A DNA stretch of 34,669 bases from a bacterium (GTDB taxonomy: Bacteria; Bacillota; Clostridia; Lachnospirales; Lachnospiraceae), in assembly GCA_030524675.1 (NCBI GenBank), contig JAUNGE010000037.1, positions 1 through 34,669 of the forward strand, written 5' to 3'. Under the pieces are notes generated by a model, which made no database searches, was not told the DNA's origin, and was given only the letters and a program-made list of their open reading frames with translations. This document shows, piece after piece, positions 1 through 7,634 of the stretch (position 1 is the first letter of the stretch; every line of letters starts with the position of its first letter). Both the position numbers and the translations under genes were made by a program.

Positions 1-54
1 ATAGAGCCGTCAGGCTCTTAGAAGCCCATTACCTTTAGGTGATGGGTAGTTCAC
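1..54 (+). mobile_element. right end of an IS200/IS605-family element (omega-RNA 3' end); body outside window
   Basis: Two hairpins stand back to back: AGAGCC(3-8)/GGCTCT(13-18), and a 10-bp stem at 25-34/37-46 with one G-T wobble, followed by GTAGTTCAC. A subterminal hairpin with this flanking sequence (GAAGCCC...GGGTAGTTCAC) is, from memory, the usual right end of IS605-type elements carrying tnpB, where it is also the 3' scaffold of the TnpB guide RNA. The boundary is placed after TTCAC at 54 because methyltransferase-like coding starts at 55 and the frame has a stop at 36-38. TnpA/TnpB would lie upstream of base 1 and cannot be seen. Family assignment is by recall, not search. Confidence 0.72.
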
Positions 55-302
55 TTTCTGGCGACGATGAAAAACAAGTGGTAAATTCACTGCCTTTTAA
101 TCCTTTAAAAAATCCAGAGCAGATGAAACAACTGGAGCAGGAGGACGGCGGAGTACAATTTTCCCATACCTTGGAAGAACAACTGGGAGGTCAGCTTGAA
201 GCAGGATTTCGCTTAACAGATTTGTATGAAGATACGAATGGCAGCGGAAGGCTGCATCAAATGAATATTCCTTCTTTCATTGCAACCAGGGCAGTGAAAT
301 AG
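55..302 (+). pseudogene. 3' fragment of a class I SAM-dependent methyltransferase gene, cut by the IS right end
   Basis: The frame ending at the TAG at 300-302 encodes a typical C-terminal piece of a small-molecule class I methyltransferase common in Clostridia. The segments LPFNPLKNPEQ, VQFSHTLEEQLGGQL, GFRLTDLYEDTNG and SFIATRA are the recognisable tail of that family. The SAM-binding Rossmann half is missing: the frame is closed by a stop at 36-38 inside the IS hairpin. An in-frame GTG-ATG at 39-44 lies within the IS end and is probably not a real start. The substrate of this methyltransferase group is not known to me. I read it as a remnant disrupted by insertion; the 5' part may survive on the far side of the element. 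Confidence 0.75.
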
Positions 303-320
303 GAAAAGAACGATACATAA

Positions 321-361
321 GAGCAGGAAATTTGATGAAAACAGGTTGCCTGCTCTTTTTT
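321..361 (+). terminator. rho-independent terminator after the methyltransferase fragment
   Basis: A 7-bp stem GAGCAGG (321-327)/CCTGCTC (349-355) is followed by six T at 356-361. It separates the methyltransferase fragment from the clpB promoter. Confidence 0.8.
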
Positions 362-382
362 CATAAATTTTTCACAATTAAA

Positions 383-409
383 TTAGCACTCGCCTCTTGA
401 CAGTGCTAA
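383..409 (+). promoter_or_regulatory. CIRCE operator (HrcA binding site) upstream of clpB
   Basis: TTAGCACTC (383-391), nine bases, then CAGTGCTAA (401-409). This matches the CIRCE consensus TTAGCACTC-N9-GAGTGCTAA with one mismatch, in the first base of the right arm. HrcA binds CIRCE to repress heat-shock operons. The right arm overlaps the -35 hexamer, so bound HrcA should block RNA polymerase. Confidence 0.93.
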
Positions 410-425
410 CAAAAGATGCTATAGT
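397..425 (+). promoter_or_regulatory. sigma-A promoter of clpB
   Basis: TTGACA at 397-402, a 17-bp spacer and TATAGT at 420-425, preceded by an extended -10 TGC (417-419). The -35 lies inside the CIRCE operator. Confidence 0.9.
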
Positions 426-515
426 GTGTCTAACAAAGAGGTGTTCTACTAAAAATATAACAGATAAACAAGGAAACAAACAAATCATTCCATGTAAGGA
501 AGAGAGGTGTGTTTT

Positions 516-3110
516 ATGAATATTAACAAATTTACTCAGAAGTCCATGGAGGCGGTACAGCGCAGTGAGAAGCTGGCGTATGAGTACGGCAACCAGCAGA
601 TTGACCAAGAGCATTTTTTATACAGCCTTCTTACCATAGAAGATAGCCTGATTTTGAAGCTTCTCACAAAGATGGGAGTGCAGAAAGAACAGTTCCTGAA
701 TGAGGCACAGCAGGCGATTGAGAAATTACCGAAAGTGTCCGGCGGACAGCTTTATGTGAGCGCGGATTTGAACAAAGTTTTAGTCAGCGCGGAGGATGAG
801 GCAAAAGCGATGGGAGATGAGTACGTCTCTGTAGAGCATTTGTTCTTGGCGCTGTTAAAAGCAGCGAAACGTCCGGTGAAGGAATTGTTCCGTCTTTATA
901 ATATCAACAAAGAGATGTTCCTGCAGGCGCTTTCCACAGTGAGAGGAAACCAGAGAGTGGTGAGTGATAATCCGGAAGCAACCTATGATACACTGACAAA
1001 ATACGGCACCGACCTGGTGGAGAGAGCGAGGGAGCAGAAACTCGACCCTGTGATCGGGCGTGATGCAGAGATTCGCAATGTCATCCGTATTCTGTCCCGA
1101 AAGACCAAGAACAATCCAGTTTTAATCGGTGAACCTGGCGTCGGAAAGACGGCAGCTGTAGAAGGTCTGGCGCAGAGAATTGTTCGCGGCGATGTGCCAG
1201 AAGGATTGAAAGATAAAAAGCTATTTGCCTTGGATATGGGCGCGTTGGTGGCGGGCGCGAAGTACCGCGGCGAGTTTGAGGAACGTCTGAAGGCGGTTCT
1301 TGAGGAAGTCAAGAAGAGCGAAGGACAGATTATCCTGTTCATTGATGAGCTGCACACGATTGTGGGCGCCGGAAAGACGGAAGGTTCCATGGATGCCGGC
1401 AATATGTTAAAGCCTATGCTGGCGCGCGGCGAGCTGCACTGTATCGGTGCGACGACTCTGGATGAATATAGAAAGTACATTGAAAAAGATCCGGCGTTGG
1501 AGCGCCGTTTCCAGCCAGTTATGGTGGATGAGCCGACTGTGGAAGATACGATTTCCATCTTGAGAGGTCTGAAAGACCGCTATGAAGTCTACCACGGTGT
1601 AAAAATCACAGACTCCGCCTTGGTATCGGCGGCTATGCTCTCCGACCGCTATATTTCTGACCGTTTCCTGCCGGATAAGGCGATTGACCTAGTGGATGAA
1701 GCCTGCGCGATGATTAAGACTGAGTTGGATTCTCTGCCGACAGAGCTGGATGAGAAATCCAGAAAGATTATGCAGCTGGAAATTGAGGAAGCGGCATTGA
1801 AGAAAGAGACGGACCATCTGAGTCAGGACCGCCTGGCAGAGCTTCAAAAAGAGCTTTCCGCTATGCGCGAGGAGTTTGCAACACAGAAAGCGCAGTGGGA
1901 GAATGAGAAGGCGTCTGTAGATAAACTGTCAAAATTGCGTGAGCAGATTGAACAGATTCACGGCGAAATCCAGGCAGCGCAGCAGAAATATGATTTGAAC
2001 AAGGCAGCGGAACTGCAGTACGGACGTCTGCCGCAGCTTCAAAAAGAGCTGGACGAGGAAGAGGCGCGCGTGAAGAGTCAGGATTTGAGCCTGGTTCATG
2101 AGAGTGTCACAGAGGATGAGATTGCGAGAATTATCTCCCGTTGGACCGGTATTCCGGTGGCAAAACTGACAGAGAGTGAGAGAAGCAAGACCCTGCATTT
2201 GGATGAGGTTTTGCACCGCAGAGTCATCGGACAGGATGAGGGCGTAGAGAAAGTGACAGAGGCCATCATCCGTTCCAAAGCAGGAATCAAGGACCCGACA
2301 AAACCGATTGGTTCCTTCTTGTTCTTAGGACCGACCGGCGTCGGAAAGACAGAGCTTGCGAAAGCGCTTGCTGAGAGCCTGTTTGATGATGAAAATAATA
2401 TGGTACGTATTGATATGAGCGAATATATGGAGAAACATTCTGTCTCCCGTCTTATCGGTGCGCCTCCAGGATATGTCGGATACGATGAGGGCGGTCAGCT
2501 GACAGAGGCAGTTCGCCGGAAACCGTACTGTGTGGTATTGTTCGATGAGGTGGAGAAGGCGCATCCGGATGTATTTAATGTGCTGCTTCAGGTTTTGGAT
2601 GACGGACGTATCACAGATTCCACAGGAAAGACAGTGGACTTTAAGAACACGATTCTGATTATGACGTCCAACATTGGTTCTCAGTATCTGCTGGATGGAA
2701 TTGATGAGAACGGAAATATCCGTGAGGAAGCGGAAACGATGGTTATGAACGATTTGAGAAATCATTTCCGCCCAGAGTTTTTGAACCGTCTGGATGAGAC
2801 GATTCTCTTCAAACCTCTGACAAAGGAAAATATCCGCGGCATTGTCACCCTTCTGGTAGATGGACTGAACAAGCGTCTGGCTGACAAGGAGCTTTCTATC
2901 CGCCTGACAGATGCAGCGACACAGTTTGCAGTCGAGAATGGATACGATCCGGTTTATGGTGCGCGTCCATTGAAGAGATACCTGCAAAAACATGTGGAAA
3001 CACTGGCAGCGCGCCTGATTTTGGAAGACGGCGTGAGAGCCGGAGACACGATTGTGATCGATCTGAAAGACGGAGAGCTGACAGCGCGGGCCGAAAGTGG
3101 GAATGTGTAA
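516..3110 (+). CDS. clpB: ATP-dependent disaggregase ClpB (Hsp100)
   Basis: Encodes 864 aa, the usual ClpB length. ClpB forms a cytosolic hexameric AAA+ ring that pulls polypeptides out of aggregates together with DnaK/DnaJ/GrpE. Visible in order: a Clp_N double-repeat domain (residues ~1-145), AAA+ module 1 with Walker A GEPGVGKT at 205-212 and Walker B LFIDELH, the long coiled-coil middle domain (~400-520) that distinguishes ClpB from ClpA/ClpC, and AAA+ module 2 with Walker A GPTGVGKT at 605-612 and LFDEVEKAH. The conserved pore loop ([12 protein letters not shown]) is present. ATG at 516 is chosen over an in-frame GTG at 507 because AGAGAGG (501-507) sits 8 nt upstream. The gene is monocistronic between terminators and is heat-shock controlled through CIRCE. 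Confidence 0.98.
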   Translation: MNINKFTQKSMEAVQRSEKLAYEYGNQQIDQEHFLYSLLTIEDSLILKLLTKMGVQKEQFLNEAQQAIEKLPKVSGGQLYVSADLNKVLVSAEDEAKAMGDEYVSVEHLFLALLKAAKRPVKELFRLYNINKEMFLQALSTVRGNQRVVSDNPEATYDTLTKYGTDLVERAREQKLDPVIGRDAEIRNVIRILSRKTKNNPVLIGEPGVGKTAAVEGLAQRIVRGDVPEGLKDKKLFALDMGALVAGAKYRGEFEERLKAVLEEVKKSEGQIILFIDELHTIVGAGKTEGSMDAGNMLKPMLARGELHCIGATTLDEYRKYIEKDPALERRFQPVMVDEPTVEDTISILRGLKDRYEVYHGVKITDSALVSAAMLSDRYISDRFLPDKAIDLVDEACAMIKTELDSLPTELDEKSRKIMQLEIEEAALKKETDHLSQDRLAELQKELSAMREEFATQKAQWENEKASVDKLSKLREQIEQIHGEIQAAQQKYDLNKAAELQYGRLPQLQKELDEEEARVKSQDLSLVHESVTEDEIARIISRWTGIPVAKLTESERSKTLHLDEVLHRRVIGQDEGVEKVTEAIIRSKAGIKDPTKPIGSFLFLGPTGVGKTELAKALAESLFDDENNMVRIDMSEYMEKHSVSRLIGAPPGYVGYDEGGQLTEAVRRKPYCVVLFDEVEKAHPDVFNVLLQVLDDGRITDSTGKTVDFKNTILIMTSNIGSQYLLDGIDENGNIREEAETMVMNDLRNHFRPEFLNRLDETILFKPLTKENIRGIVTLLVDGLNKRLADKELSIRLTDAATQFAVENGYDPVYGARPLKRYLQKHVETLAARLILEDGVRAGDTIVIDLKDGELTARAESGNV

Positions 3111-3160
3111 GCAAAAAGTAAGGAAAGTAAACAGACAGAAAAGCAATCAGAAAAACTTCG

Positions 3161-3203
3161 TTTGAGATAGATACTTTGAGATAGATATTTTGAGATAGAT
3201 ACC
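3161..3203 (+). repeat. three tandem copies of a ~14-bp unit
   Basis: The unit TTTGAGATAGATAC is repeated at 3161, 3175 and about 3190, the last copies slightly degenerate. It lies in the 3' untranslated stretch between the clpB stop and its terminator and carries no obvious coding. Copy number could vary between strains by slippage. Confidence 0.75.
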
Positions 3204-3223
3204 TGCAGAAATATAAAAAAGAT

Positions 3224-3276
3224 AAGGATATGGAAGAAGACAAAAAGAAACTGTCTTGTCCATATCCTTTTTTATA
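3224..3276 (+). terminator. strong terminator after clpB, possibly bidirectional
   Basis: Perfect 11-bp stem AAGGATATGGA (3224-3234)/TCCATATCCTT (3259-3269), with a second inner stem AAGACA/TGTCTT, then a T-rich run to 3273. The other strand is also T-rich after the stem, so it may also stop transcripts from the convergent asparaginase gene. Confidence 0.85.
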
Positions 3277-3388
3277 ATAGAAAATCCCTTTTGGCATTTG
3301 TTTTTCTCATGTCAGTGGGGATGCCGATTCTTCTCGCTTGCCATTGCTGTTACGTTTGCATTGGCGATTGGGCTTGTCCATATGACTG

Positions 3389-4396
3389 TCAGCGCCACAG
3401 AATGTCTCTGTTGATGGTCGTGTAAAAAAGTTCACGTATCTTCTGCGGGTCTTTGGTCTGACCCAGAATCCACATCAATTTGGTGACAGTGGCTTCCAGT
3501 GTCATATCATAGGCTTCAATCAATCCCAGTTCCTGTTTGATGGTTTTTCCGACTTCATAGATGGACATATTGCTGCCCTCCCATGTGACTTGCGTCGTCA
3601 TGACAACAACTTTTCCATCTTTGACTAGATCGTGAACCGCTTTGCGGAAATCGCCGCTGTCGTATGTGGGCAATCCGCCGACACCGAAAGATTCTATGAT
3701 AACTGCGTCACAGCGGCTGGCAACGTACGAGAGAATCTCTGCCTGAGAAGAGGGAATCAGTTTTACGAGAGCGATGCGCTCGTCCAGCTCATGATAGAAG
3801 CGGACGGGACCTTTGAGCAGTGTCTTGTCATCCAGATAAAACAAAACATGCTCTTCCTGGATGGATGCCAGATACGGGAAATTGATGCTCGAAAAGGCAT
3901 TATAGCTCTTAGTGCGCTCTTTTTTTGCTCGGGTTCCGGCGACGACCTTGCCATCAAATACAAGAGTCACCCCATATGCTTTTTCATGGCAGGCAAAGCG
4001 GATACTATCTATCAGATTTGTCTTTGCGTCCGTGATTTCCAAATCAATCGGTTTCTGCGCACCTGTGATGACAATCGGTTTTGGCGAGTTTTGGATAAGA
4101 TAGGAAAGAGCGGCAGCTGTATAGGCCATCGTGTCTGTTCCGTGGCAGATGACAAATCCGTCGTAGTCGTTGTAGTGTTCCTCGACAGCCTGGCTGATGA
4201 GCAGCCAGTGCTTCGGCTGCATATTGGTGCTGTCAATGTTGATAAGCTGTAACGTGTCCGTCGTACAAAATTGGGAGACCACAGGAACATAGGATAATAG
4301 CTCCTGGGATGTGAGAACCGGAGTCAGTCCGGAATGTCCTTCTCCCTGTTTGGAAGCAATCGTACCGCCGGTAGCGATAAGTAGAATGCGTTTCAT
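3389..4396 (-). CDS. ansA: type I (cytoplasmic) L-asparaginase
   Basis: Encodes 335 aa, a typical length for cytoplasmic asparaginase I, with no signal peptide. It hydrolyses L-asparagine to aspartate and ammonia. The family signatures are present: the N-terminal TGGTIAS loop with nucleophile Thr12, the second catalytic pair Thr87-Asp88 in HGTDTMAY, and GAQKP around residue 115. The C-terminal half carries the small domain ending in ETFxV-like segments (IIESFGVGGLP, TTQVTWEGS). GGAGGT lies 5-6 nt before the ATG. It is a single gene convergent with clpB and divergent from the pilus locus, with its own promoter at 4433-4461. The type I/II distinction rests on the missing signal peptide and length. 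Confidence 0.95.
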   Translation of the reverse strand: MKRILLIATGGTIASKQGEGHSGLTPVLTSQELLSYVPVVSQFCTTDTLQLINIDSTNMQPKHWLLISQAVEEHYNDYDGFVICHGTDTMAYTAAALSYLIQNSPKPIVITGAQKPIDLEITDAKTNLIDSIRFACHEKAYGVTLVFDGKVVAGTRAKKERTKSYNAFSSINFPYLASIQEEHVLFYLDDKTLLKGPVRFYHELDERIALVKLIPSSQAEILSYVASRCDAVIIESFGVGGLPTYDSGDFRKAVHDLVKDGKVVVMTTQVTWEGSNMSIYEVGKTIKQELGLIEAYDMTLEATVTKLMWILGQTKDPQKIRELFYTTINRDILWR

Positions 4397-4432
4397 AAAT
4401 GACCTCCAAAAAGTGATAAAAGATATAAAAAC

Positions 4433-4461
4433 AGTATACTTGATTTTGGAATTATCATCAA
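4433..4461 (-). promoter_or_regulatory. sigma-A promoter of ansA
   Basis: Reading the minus strand: TTGATG (complement of 4456-4461), 17 bp, TATACT (complement of 4433-4438). It is about 37 bp upstream of the ansA ATG. Confidence 0.8.
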
Positions 4462-4479
4462 CTGTCAGATAAATAGATA

Positions 4480-4508
4480 TTGATATTTTATCCTGAATTC
4501 GATATAAT
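4480..4508 (+). promoter_or_regulatory. sigma-A promoter of the pilus-like locus
   Basis: TTGATA (4480-4485), a 17-bp spacer and consensus TATAAT (4503-4508). The ~130 nt after it are A-rich leader. The first gene downstream is the DUF4250 protein at 4637, so this promoter probably drives the pilus genes that follow. Confidence 0.8.
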
Positions 4509-4636
4509 GAAATCCATTAAGTACAGGAAAAATGTAGAAAATAAGGGAAAAATGTAAAAAATTAAAGAAAAAAATAAAAAAGAAAATAAGAAGAAAATAC
4601 AGAAATAAAGGAAAGAGCAAAAAAGGAGCAGGAGAA

Positions 4637-4816
4637 ATGCAGACTTTGCCAAAAGACCCAATGATTTTACTGAGTTATGTCAATACGCAGCTCAGAGATT
4701 TTTATAAAAATTTGGATGATTTCTGCCAGAGTGCTGGTGTGCAGAGGGAGGATTTGTGCCAGAAACTGGCGCAGATAGATTATATATATGATGAGGAGAG
4801 CCGGCAATTTATCTGA
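4637..4816 (+). CDS. DUF4250 family small protein
   Basis: A 59-aa protein starting MQTLPKDPMILLSYVN and ending YDEESRQFI. The LPKDPxxLLSxVNxxLRD opening and the closing DYxYDxExxQF segment are the pattern of DUF4250, a small Clostridia family without known function. It has no signal peptide, membrane segment or metal-binding cysteines. AAGGAG at 4623-4628 lies 8 nt before the ATG. Its last 29 bases overlap the first codons of the prepilin gene in another frame (4788-4816), which suggests translational coupling. Its place as first gene of the pilus-like operon is seen here; a role in that system is only inference. Confidence 0.88.
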   Translation: MQTLPKDPMILLSYVNTQLRDFYKNLDDFCQSAGVQREDLCQKLAQIDYIYDEESRQFI

Positions 4817-5261
4817 GAAAAGAGGATTCCATTTTCTCGAACTTGTGCTTGTGGTGTCCATCATAAGCATTTTATTGTGTGTTGCTGTTCCGTCTTATCA
4901 GCACTTGGAGGAGGAAGCAAGGCGTGCCCGTGTCAAGCAGGAGGCGATGACTGTGCTGGATGCATTGAATCTCTGGATGGAGGATGCCAGGGCAGAAGGG
5001 ATATTCGATGAAATAGAGCTGTTTGCCTGCGCAGGAAATCTGCGGGACAACACAAATCCACTGTATTCTTATATTGGGGATGGGTTTGGAGACAGCATCT
5101 GGATTGAGCGGATTACGCTGAATAGAGACCAAGAAATTGTGAAAATGATCTACCTTTCCGATGAATATCGGGTTGTATATGAAAAGGGAAAAGCGCTTTC
5201 TGTCACTCACGCAGAGGAAAAAGATGAGAAAAAAGTAAAAGTGAATGCAAGAACAAAATAA
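4788..5261 (+). CDS. ComGC/GspG-like type IV prepilin
   Basis: Encodes 157 aa with a class III prepilin leader: 13 basic-rich residues ending K-R-G, then a hydrophobic stretch F-H-F-L-E-L-V-L-V-V-S-I-I. Cleavage after Gly13 would leave Phe1 and the hallmark Glu5 of mature pilins. A leucine/valine-rich transmembrane helix (14-36) is followed by PSYQHLEEEARRARV, the amphipathic alpha-1 continuation of major pseudopilins, and a hydrophilic C-terminus ending in a Lys/Glu-rich tail. The start overlaps the DUF4250 gene and has no clear ribosome site of its own, so it probably depends on coupled translation. It is the likely main pilin or pseudopilin subunit; its exact role is inferred from position before GspF. 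Confidence 0.87.
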   Translation: MMRRAGNLSEKRGFHFLELVLVVSIISILLCVAVPSYQHLEEEARRARVKQEAMTVLDALNLWMEDARAEGIFDEIELFACAGNLRDNTNPLYSYIGDGFGDSIWIERITLNRDQEIVKMIYLSDEYRVVYEKGKALSVTHAEEKDEKKVKVNARTK

Positions 5262-5468
5262 CCAGGGATGCCGTAGGAGTTTTAGCTGTTTCCATGTTAT
5301 CCTGTAAGGCCGCCGAAAGAGGCAGGAGATGCAGGATAAAAGGGAACAGCTGCTTTTGCGGCATTTTCTGTTTTACGCGAATCGTGCTTTGAAAAGAAGA
5401 GGATTTCATAAAATTTCATAAAGAAGATTTTTTGAAAAGCGAATCTTTTGAGAAAGGAGAAACATCTG

Positions 5469-6578
5469 GTGAGGCATTTTAAGGACAAATCTGTATCTGT
5501 GCCAGTAATAATAGAAAATTTGAGAATGGACCTGAGAATCAGGGGAAGAAAATGGAGTCTCAGAGAGACTGCACACCTGTGTCGGCAGATGAGTGTGCTG
5601 TTAAAAGCTGGTGTTTCTGCCTCGGAAATGATTTTGGTATGCCAAGAAGCAGCACAGAGCAAGATGCTGCGGCGGACTCTGGATTCTCTCTCGCAAAATG
5701 TACAAAAAGGAATGGCCGTGTCGCAGGCTATGAGGGAACAGAAGACGATATTTCCGCCACTTTTGGCCGATATGGTAGAAAATGGTGAGCTGAGTGGCAG
5801 GCTGGATGAAGTTCTGGAAAAAATGGCGGAATATTATGAAAAAGAAGTGGTTATCCAGGAAAAATTAAAGACAGCCTTGATTTATCCTAGCATTTTGTTC
5901 GCAGTGTCTCTGTTTTCCTGCGTCTTTTTGCTGACATTTGTCATGCCCCAGATTTTTCTGCTGTTTGATGGAGAGAAACTGCCTGCTCTGACGAGAGTGA
6001 TGCAGCGTCTGAGTTTGTTTTTGGTGCAGCATGGAGCAGAAGCGTTTCTGTGCTGTCTGATTTTTGCAGGGGTATTTTCCTGGGCGAGCACGAAAAAGGC
6101 ATTTGCAGTCCGGCTGCATCAGGCAGAATTTTTCATTCCGATATTCGGGGGATTGTTAAAAACGGCCAACACTGCGCGCTTTGCCTTGGCGTTCGCGATT
6201 TTATATGGGAGTGGAATTGATATTCTAACGAGTCTTAACAATGCAGGGAAGATTCTGAAAAATAAATATGCAAGGCAGTGCCTGAGTGAAGCATGCGAGG
6301 AAGTCAGGAAAGGCTATATGCTGTCTGCCTGTCTGAAAAAGCAGAAAATATGGGAGCCAGTTTTTTGTTCCATGGTTCGGGTAGGAGAAGAGTCCGGCTC
6401 TCTGGAACAGATTTTGGAGCATATTGGAGATTTTTTTCAGAAAGAGACCGAACAGGCAGCTGACAGGATGATTGCTCTTTTGGAGCCAATGCTGATTCTG
6501 GTGATGGGAGCTTTGGTGGGAGTCATTGTTCTAGCTGTCATGCTTCCTGTGTTTGAGATGTACAATCGAATGTTGTGA
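5469..6578 (+). CDS. GspF/PilC/ComGB inner-membrane platform protein
   Basis: Encodes 369 aa, close to the ~350-400 aa of the family. It has two repeated T2SSF domains: the first around residues 30-155 (LCRQMSVLLKAGVS... FPPLLADMVENGELSGRLDEVL), the second around 235-355 (TARFALAFAILYGSGIDI... FCSMVRVGEESGSLEQIL). Three hydrophobic segments sit near residues 140-165, 190-215 and 340-365. GspF proteins anchor the pilus assembly ATPase and are needed for pilin polymerisation. GTG at 5469 is preferred because AAGGAG (5454-5459) lies 9 nt upstream; an in-frame TTG at 5448 lies upstream of that site. The 207-bp gap before it shows no convincing gene: a 30-codon ATG frame at 5329 has its only GGAG directly abutting the start. 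Confidence 0.93.
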   Translation: MRHFKDKSVSVPVIIENLRMDLRIRGRKWSLRETAHLCRQMSVLLKAGVSASEMILVCQEAAQSKMLRRTLDSLSQNVQKGMAVSQAMREQKTIFPPLLADMVENGELSGRLDEVLEKMAEYYEKEVVIQEKLKTALIYPSILFAVSLFSCVFLLTFVMPQIFLLFDGEKLPALTRVMQRLSLFLVQHGAEAFLCCLIFAGVFSWASTKKAFAVRLHQAEFFIPIFGGLLKTANTARFALAFAILYGSGIDILTSLNNAGKILKNKYARQCLSEACEEVRKGYMLSACLKKQKIWEPVFCSMVRVGEESGSLEQILEHIGDFFQKETEQAADRMIALLEPMLILVMGALVGVIVLAVMLPVFEMYNRML

Positions 6579-6610
6579 AAAAAGAGTGAGAGGATGTATG
6601 CGCGGGGAAA

Positions 6611-7177
6611 ATGAAAAATTGGGTACAGAAAGGCAAAAAGCGGTTTAAAATGAGAAAATTCAGCAGGCGGATGTTCAGAATGGAAGGGGAAAAAGAGCGT
6701 GGCAGCAGTCTTCTGTTTGTGATTCTGCTGGTTATGATTTTTACAGTACTGCTTATGGATTTTGCATGGATAACAGCGAAGACAGCAGGAAATGTTCAGA
6801 AGAACAGGGAACGCCTGAGAGGACTGGCAGCAGCAGAGAGTATTCATAAGGCTTTGTGCACAGAGGTATCTTCTGGAAAGTCCACTGTGATACAGGCATT
6901 GAAGTGGGAGGCCAAGGAAGAGGAAAAGCGCAAGCAGGAAAAGGAAAATGAGGATGGGAAAGAAGGTGGGGATATAGAGGAGAGCGAATATACCGCTTTG
7001 GGAAAGGCAGAGTTTGGAGAAATTTTAGGGGAGGAGGGAGAAGAAAATCCGGAGGAATGGAAGGCAGAAGTGGAAATCTCTGCCCGATTTTTTGAAAAGA
7101 AAGCGACTGTCCGGACAAAAGTGTGGTATGGCGAACAGGAATATACATTTTATTCTGAAGTAACATTGGACAGATAA
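6611..7177 (+). CDS. membrane-anchored PilX-like minor pilus component
   Basis: Encodes 188 aa. A very basic N-terminus (~30 residues) ends in K-E-R-G-S-S, followed by one hydrophobic helix (SLLFVILLVMIFTVLLM). This resembles PilX/GspK-type proteins (RGxxL) rather than a standard prepilin, since mature position 5 is Phe, not Glu. Residues ~100-140 are extremely rich in Glu and Lys; the C-terminus (KAEVEISARFFEKKATVRTKVWYGEQEYTF in part) looks like a small beta domain. A six-codon frame ATG...TGA (6594-6614) behind GTGAGAGG ends overlapping this ATG as ATGA, so coupled translation is possible. It follows gspF by 32 bp and precedes the next prepilin by 1 bp. The name is by architecture and context only. 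Confidence 0.65.
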   Translation: MKNWVQKGKKRFKMRKFSRRMFRMEGEKERGSSLLFVILLVMIFTVLLMDFAWITAKTAGNVQKNRERLRGLAAAESIHKALCTEVSSGKSTVIQALKWEAKEEEKRKQEKENEDGKEGGDIEESEYTALGKAEFGEILGEEGEENPEEWKAEVEISARFFEKKATVRTKVWYGEQEYTFYSEVTLDR

Positions 7178-7178
7178 G

Positions 7179-7520
7179 ATGAAGTATGGAAGAAAAGGGA
7201 AAAGGGCAGATAAGATGAAACATAAGACAGACGCAGGCTTTACACTGTTGGAACTGATTTTTTCTGTTATGATATTTTTTATTTTGATGATTGGGGTCAG
7301 TATGGCAATGTCCCAAATAGCAAAGGCATTTTCAAATAGTCTGGAAGCTGACCGCGCATATGCTGCTCTGGAGCGGGATATAAAAGAGGAGACGGTCAGG
7401 GGACATGCGACGGGAGAATATATTAGAATTGAGTTTGAGATAGGCGGAAAGGTGTACGAGGAGATTTTGCATCAGTACCGTGCAGAAAAAGATGGATGTG
7501 AGATGGAATATTATAAGTGA
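7179..7520 (+). CDS. short type IV prepilin-like protein
   Basis: Encodes 113 aa with a textbook cleavage site, A-G/FTLLELIFSVMIFFILM, placing Glu at mature position 5. The ATG at 7179 starts 1 bp after the preceding stop and gives a 20-residue basic leader. A second in-frame ATG at 7215, 8 nt after AAAGGG, would give an 8-residue leader more usual for prepilins, so 7215 may be the true start. After the helix comes SQIAKAFSNSLEADRAYAALERDI, as in minor pseudopilins of the GspJ/ComGF kind, then a short beta region. It is smaller than a typical GspJ. It is the last plus-strand gene before the inverted peptidase gene. Confidence 0.8.
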   Translation: MKYGRKGKRADKMKHKTDAGFTLLELIFSVMIFFILMIGVSMAMSQIAKAFSNSLEADRAYAALERDIKEETVRGHATGEYIRIEFEIGGKVYEEILHQYRAEKDGCEMEYYK

Positions 7521-7554
7521 GCGGATATTCGTGATAGTGAGGTATCGCTTTTTT
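7520..7554 (+). terminator. probable terminator after the first pilus gene block
   Basis: AGCG-G-ATA (7520-7527) can pair with TATCGCT (7543-7549) with one bulge, followed by a six-T run to 7554. The stem is short, so termination may be partial. Confidence 0.5.
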
Positions 7555-7634
7555 CTTATGCTTTGCGGACTGACAAAATATCCAGCACTGTTTGATTCCA
7601 TATAAATGAGATGGCATACCAGGAATAAAAATTT

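Noticed and set aside
39-302. A complete 87-aa gene starting with GTG-ATG at 39
   Set aside because: The start codons lie inside the IS end hairpin and the protein is clearly only the tail of a methyltransferase.
2325-3146. Long minus-strand open frame of 273 codons within clpB
   Set aside because: It is a shadow of the clpB coding frame, with no ribosome site and Cys/His/Gln-rich unlikely composition.
5329-5421. A 30-codon ATG frame between the first prepilin and gspF
   Set aside because: Its GGAG directly abuts the ATG, the product has no recognisable feature, and the gap is better read as non-coding.
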